DNA from: Deltaproteobacteria bacterium | Lineage (GTDB): Bacteria > Myxococcota > UBA727 > JABDBI01 | NCBI GenBank assembly: GCA_016764955.1 | Contig: JAESQZ010000248.1 | Span: forward strand, 1-15,827 | Direction of reading: 5' to 3' | Length of the DNA: 15,827 nt | The notes under the pieces: generated by a model | Told to the model about the DNA's origin: nothing | Databases searched by the model: none | Seen by the model: the letters and a program-made list of their open reading frames with translations, nothing else | Program-made: the position numbers and the translations under genes | Part shown: positions 14,789 to 15,827 of the stretch, piece after piece | How positions within the stretch are numbered: the first letter of the stretch is position 1 | Layout: every line of letters begins with the position of its first letter

Positions 14789-15358
14789 TCAAAAAGCTCT
14801 CCCTTCTATCTCCCCAGAAGATGAAGCCAATACCGCCCTTTGAAGCCAGTAGGGTGACTTGTTTTTGGTGCCTAATGCCAACATGCAGGCAGAATTTCCC
14901 TGCAAAGCCAATGATTCGACAAAATGCGCTGCATCAGAATTGCCTTTTCTGTTTGAGAACAAAAGGCCCCCGAAAAACCGACAATACTCATCAGCATCGA
15001 TTACCTCGCCATCCTCAGGACCCTTCAGATGATCATCAGCATACTTATTCCCGCCTGCCGCCGCCTTCTCAAACCAAGGCATTGCTTGTTCTTTGAAGCC
15101 ATTCTTTTCATAGAGTGCAGCAACTCGAAATTGCGCGTCCTTATCCCCTCTTTGCGCTTCCAGTTGATAAATCAAGAATGCTTGCTTAAGTGGTAGAGAC
15201 GATGGTATGTTTCCTGCTTTGGATTCACCACTTTTCAGCATTTCCTGTAAGCCACTGAGATATTTATTTTCAAAATACTCGCCGGCACTCTTCCAAGACC
15301 CGCCAGCAAAACCAGTTGAACTTCCCAAAAATAACAGCACCAGCGCTAGATTTCTCAT
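14789..15358 (-). CDS. Sel1-like repeat exported protein
   Basis: The 189-residue product has a clear signal peptide (MRNLALVLLFLGSSTGFAGG, cut near 18). A helical region follows with at least one Sel1/TPR-like unit, DAQFRVAALYEKNGFKEQAM then PWFEKAAAGG (74-103). Less regular related units lie before it (LIYQLEAQRGDK) and after it (SLALQGNSACMLALG). Such proteins usually mediate protein-protein contacts in the periplasm or at the surface and are common in host-associated bacteria. I chose the ATG at 15358 over one at 15421, because the latter adds a basic, non-hydrophobic leader that would block the signal peptide. It is the first gene of the visible minus-strand unit and ends 7 bases before the LecA-like gene. 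Its last 25 residues carry no recognisable motif. Its partner is unknown. Confidence 0.7.
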   Translation of the reverse strand: MRNLALVLLFLGSSTGFAGGSWKSAGEYFENKYLSGLQEMLKSGESKAGNIPSSLPLKQAFLIYQLEAQRGDKDAQFRVAALYEKNGFKEQAMPWFEKAAAGGNKYADDHLKGPEDGEVIDADEYCRFFGGLLFSNRKGNSDAAHFVESLALQGNSACMLALGTKNKSPYWLQRAVLASSSGEIEGRAF

Positions 15359-15490
15359 TTTTATTCCCGAAATTTTTCTAGCGGGTTGATTTTGAAAGCG
15401 CAATACGTTGAAAAAATTCAATGTCTTACATGTTTCGATTTCCCGTATTACTAATGACCACCATCCTCACCTACTAAAAGGATCTCAAAT
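15359..15490. promoter_or_regulatory. Divergent intergenic region with imperfect dyad
   Basis: This 132-base gap separates two outward-facing genes, each with a signal peptide, and must hold both promoters unless transcription enters from outside. An imperfect dyad CGTTGAA-AAAA-TTCAATG lies at about 15407-15424. TTGAAA-like hexamers occur on both strands, but I see no convincing -35/-10 pair at 16-18 bases, so no promoter is placed exactly. AAAGGA at 15477-15482 is the ribosome binding site of the plus-strand gene. Confidence 0.35.
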
Positions 15491-15827
15491 ATGCATTTAC
15501 AATCTTCAATTTTCGCAACACTCATCTGCCTATTTTCATCTTTCTCATTCAGCACTCATGCCGGTGCACCCAAAATTTGGATCGAAAATTCCGGAGGCTT
15601 GTTCAGCAGAGATGACGTGACGGATGGCCAAACCAAAGTCCACATGACATTCTTCGGCGCATTTAACGCGAAGAACCTGCTCAAGAGCAATCCTGATGCT
15701 TTGGCATTGTTTGAAAAGAAAGACGGCCCGGTCTACAGGTCGTCTTTTTTATTTGATCTCAAACCAATCCGAGTAGCCGGCTGGCTCTTTTTTATCTTTG
15801 TCGCTCTTAATAGCTACTCGGTAGTGG
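15491..15827 (+). CDS. Exported protein of unknown function, 5' part, probably truncated
   Basis: This plus-strand reading starts at ATG 15491, with AAAGGA 8 bases upstream, and runs off the window end. The first 28 residues form a signal peptide (MHLQSSIFATLICLFSSFSF then STHAGAPK). They are followed by a soluble segment, IWIENSGGLFSRDDVTDGQT and KVHMTFFGAFNAKNLLKSNP, which I cannot assign. From about 15749 on, the frame reads the antisense strand of a lipoprotein gene end (FDLKPIRVAGWLFFIF), and a terminator-like hairpin lies just before. The natural gene therefore probably ended or was cut near 15740, and the remaining frame is open by chance. It is the only plus-strand gene seen here. Confidence 0.5.
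   Translation, partial: MHLQSSIFATLICLFSSFSFSTHAGAPKIWIENSGGLFSRDDVTDGQTKVHMTFFGAFNAKNLLKSNPDALALFEKKDGPVYRSSFLFDLKPIRVAGWLFFIFVALNSYSVV
15719..15750. terminator. Rho-independent terminator at a convergent gene junction
   Basis: AAAGACGGCC (15719-15728) pairs with GGTCGTCTTT (15738-15747) in a 10-bp stem with one G-T pair and a 9-base loop. A run of six T ends at 15750. On the minus strand it stands directly after the stop of the partial lipoprotein gene, followed by a weaker CTTTTC, so it may work both ways. On the plus strand it lies inside the open frame of the signal-peptide gene, which argues that this gene no longer has its original 3' end. Confidence 0.65.
15749..15827 (-). CDS. Lipocalin-like lipoprotein, third copy, C-terminal end only
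   Basis: The last 25 codons of a minus-strand gene enter from the right edge: HYRVAIKSDKDKKEPAGYSD then WFEIK and TAA at 15751-15749. The peptide matches the frame-corrected end of the pseudogene at 7744 almost residue for residue, and the DNA is about 85% identical. The rest of the gene lies outside the window, so whether it is intact cannot be seen. The gene is followed directly by a terminator-like hairpin. Confidence 0.7.
   Translation of the reverse strand, partial: HYRVAIKSDKDKKEPAGYSDWFEIK

Noticed and set aside
14698..15096. 132-codon plus-strand frame across the Sel1-like and LecA-like genes
   Set aside because: Antisense to two genes with signal peptide or domain evidence; basic, low-complexity composition.
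1..15827. tRNA, rRNA, CRISPR array or insertion sequence with transposase
   Set aside because: None seen: no cloverleaf, no regular spaced repeats, and no transposase or integrase reading on either strand.

Overview
The window comes from a bacterial chromosome, most probably a gammaproteobacterium. Seven complete subunits and the start of an eighth subunit of respiratory complex I (NADH:quinone oxidoreductase) lie head to tail on the minus strand. Their sequences resemble the E. coli enzyme closely: NuoF has the E. coli-style N-terminal extension, NuoG carries the extra N7 cluster cysteines, and the NuoI tail matches. Several REP-like palindromes lie between or inside these genes. I cannot name the genus. 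Exported GTPases of a mainly eukaryotic type, a Sel1-like protein and a possible lectin hint at a host-associated life, but that is inference.

Layout. Positions 1-7696 (minus strand) hold nuoM (5' end only), nuoL, nuoK, nuoJ, nuoI, nuoH, nuoG and nuoF, mostly with overlapping or nearly touching ends. Palindromic elements lie between nuoJ and nuoI and between nuoH and nuoG. A third is inserted in frame inside nuoL. Directly upstream of nuoF, where nuoE would be expected, an accessory region starts and continues to the end of the window, so the complex I cluster appears split between nuoE and nuoF.

The accessory region (about 7744-15827) is also almost entirely on the minus strand. In transcription order it holds: a Sel1-like exported protein (15358-14789); a 651-residue protein with a LecA/PA-IL-like N-terminal domain (14781-12826); a lipocalin-like lipoprotein (12814-12056); two paralogous P-loop GTPases, each with a signal peptide (12066-10849 and 10836-9427); the N-terminal stub of an Rhs/SpvB-type toxin (9437-9048) and, out of frame, a probable toxin tail (9058-8954); a LRV/HEAT-repeat protein placed like an immunity protein (8952-8548); and a broken second copy of the lipoprotein (8485-7744). 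At the right edge the C-terminal end of a third lipoprotein copy enters on the minus strand. A plus-strand gene with a signal peptide, apparently cut short, reads into it.

The most unusual feature is the tightly packed set of lectin-like protein, lipoprotein, exported GTPase 2 and exported GTPase 1. Their start and stop codons overlap or lie within about 12 bases of each other, and every product appears to leave the cytoplasm except perhaps the lectin-like one, whose signal is unclear. AIG1-like GTPases with cleavable Sec signals are paradoxical, because the periplasm contains no GTP. They may act in a host cell, or as nucleotide-independent scaffolds. Around this core are signs of decay and recombination: a toxin with its middle deleted, a lipoprotein pseudogene with two visible lesions, and direct repeats about 8 kb apart.
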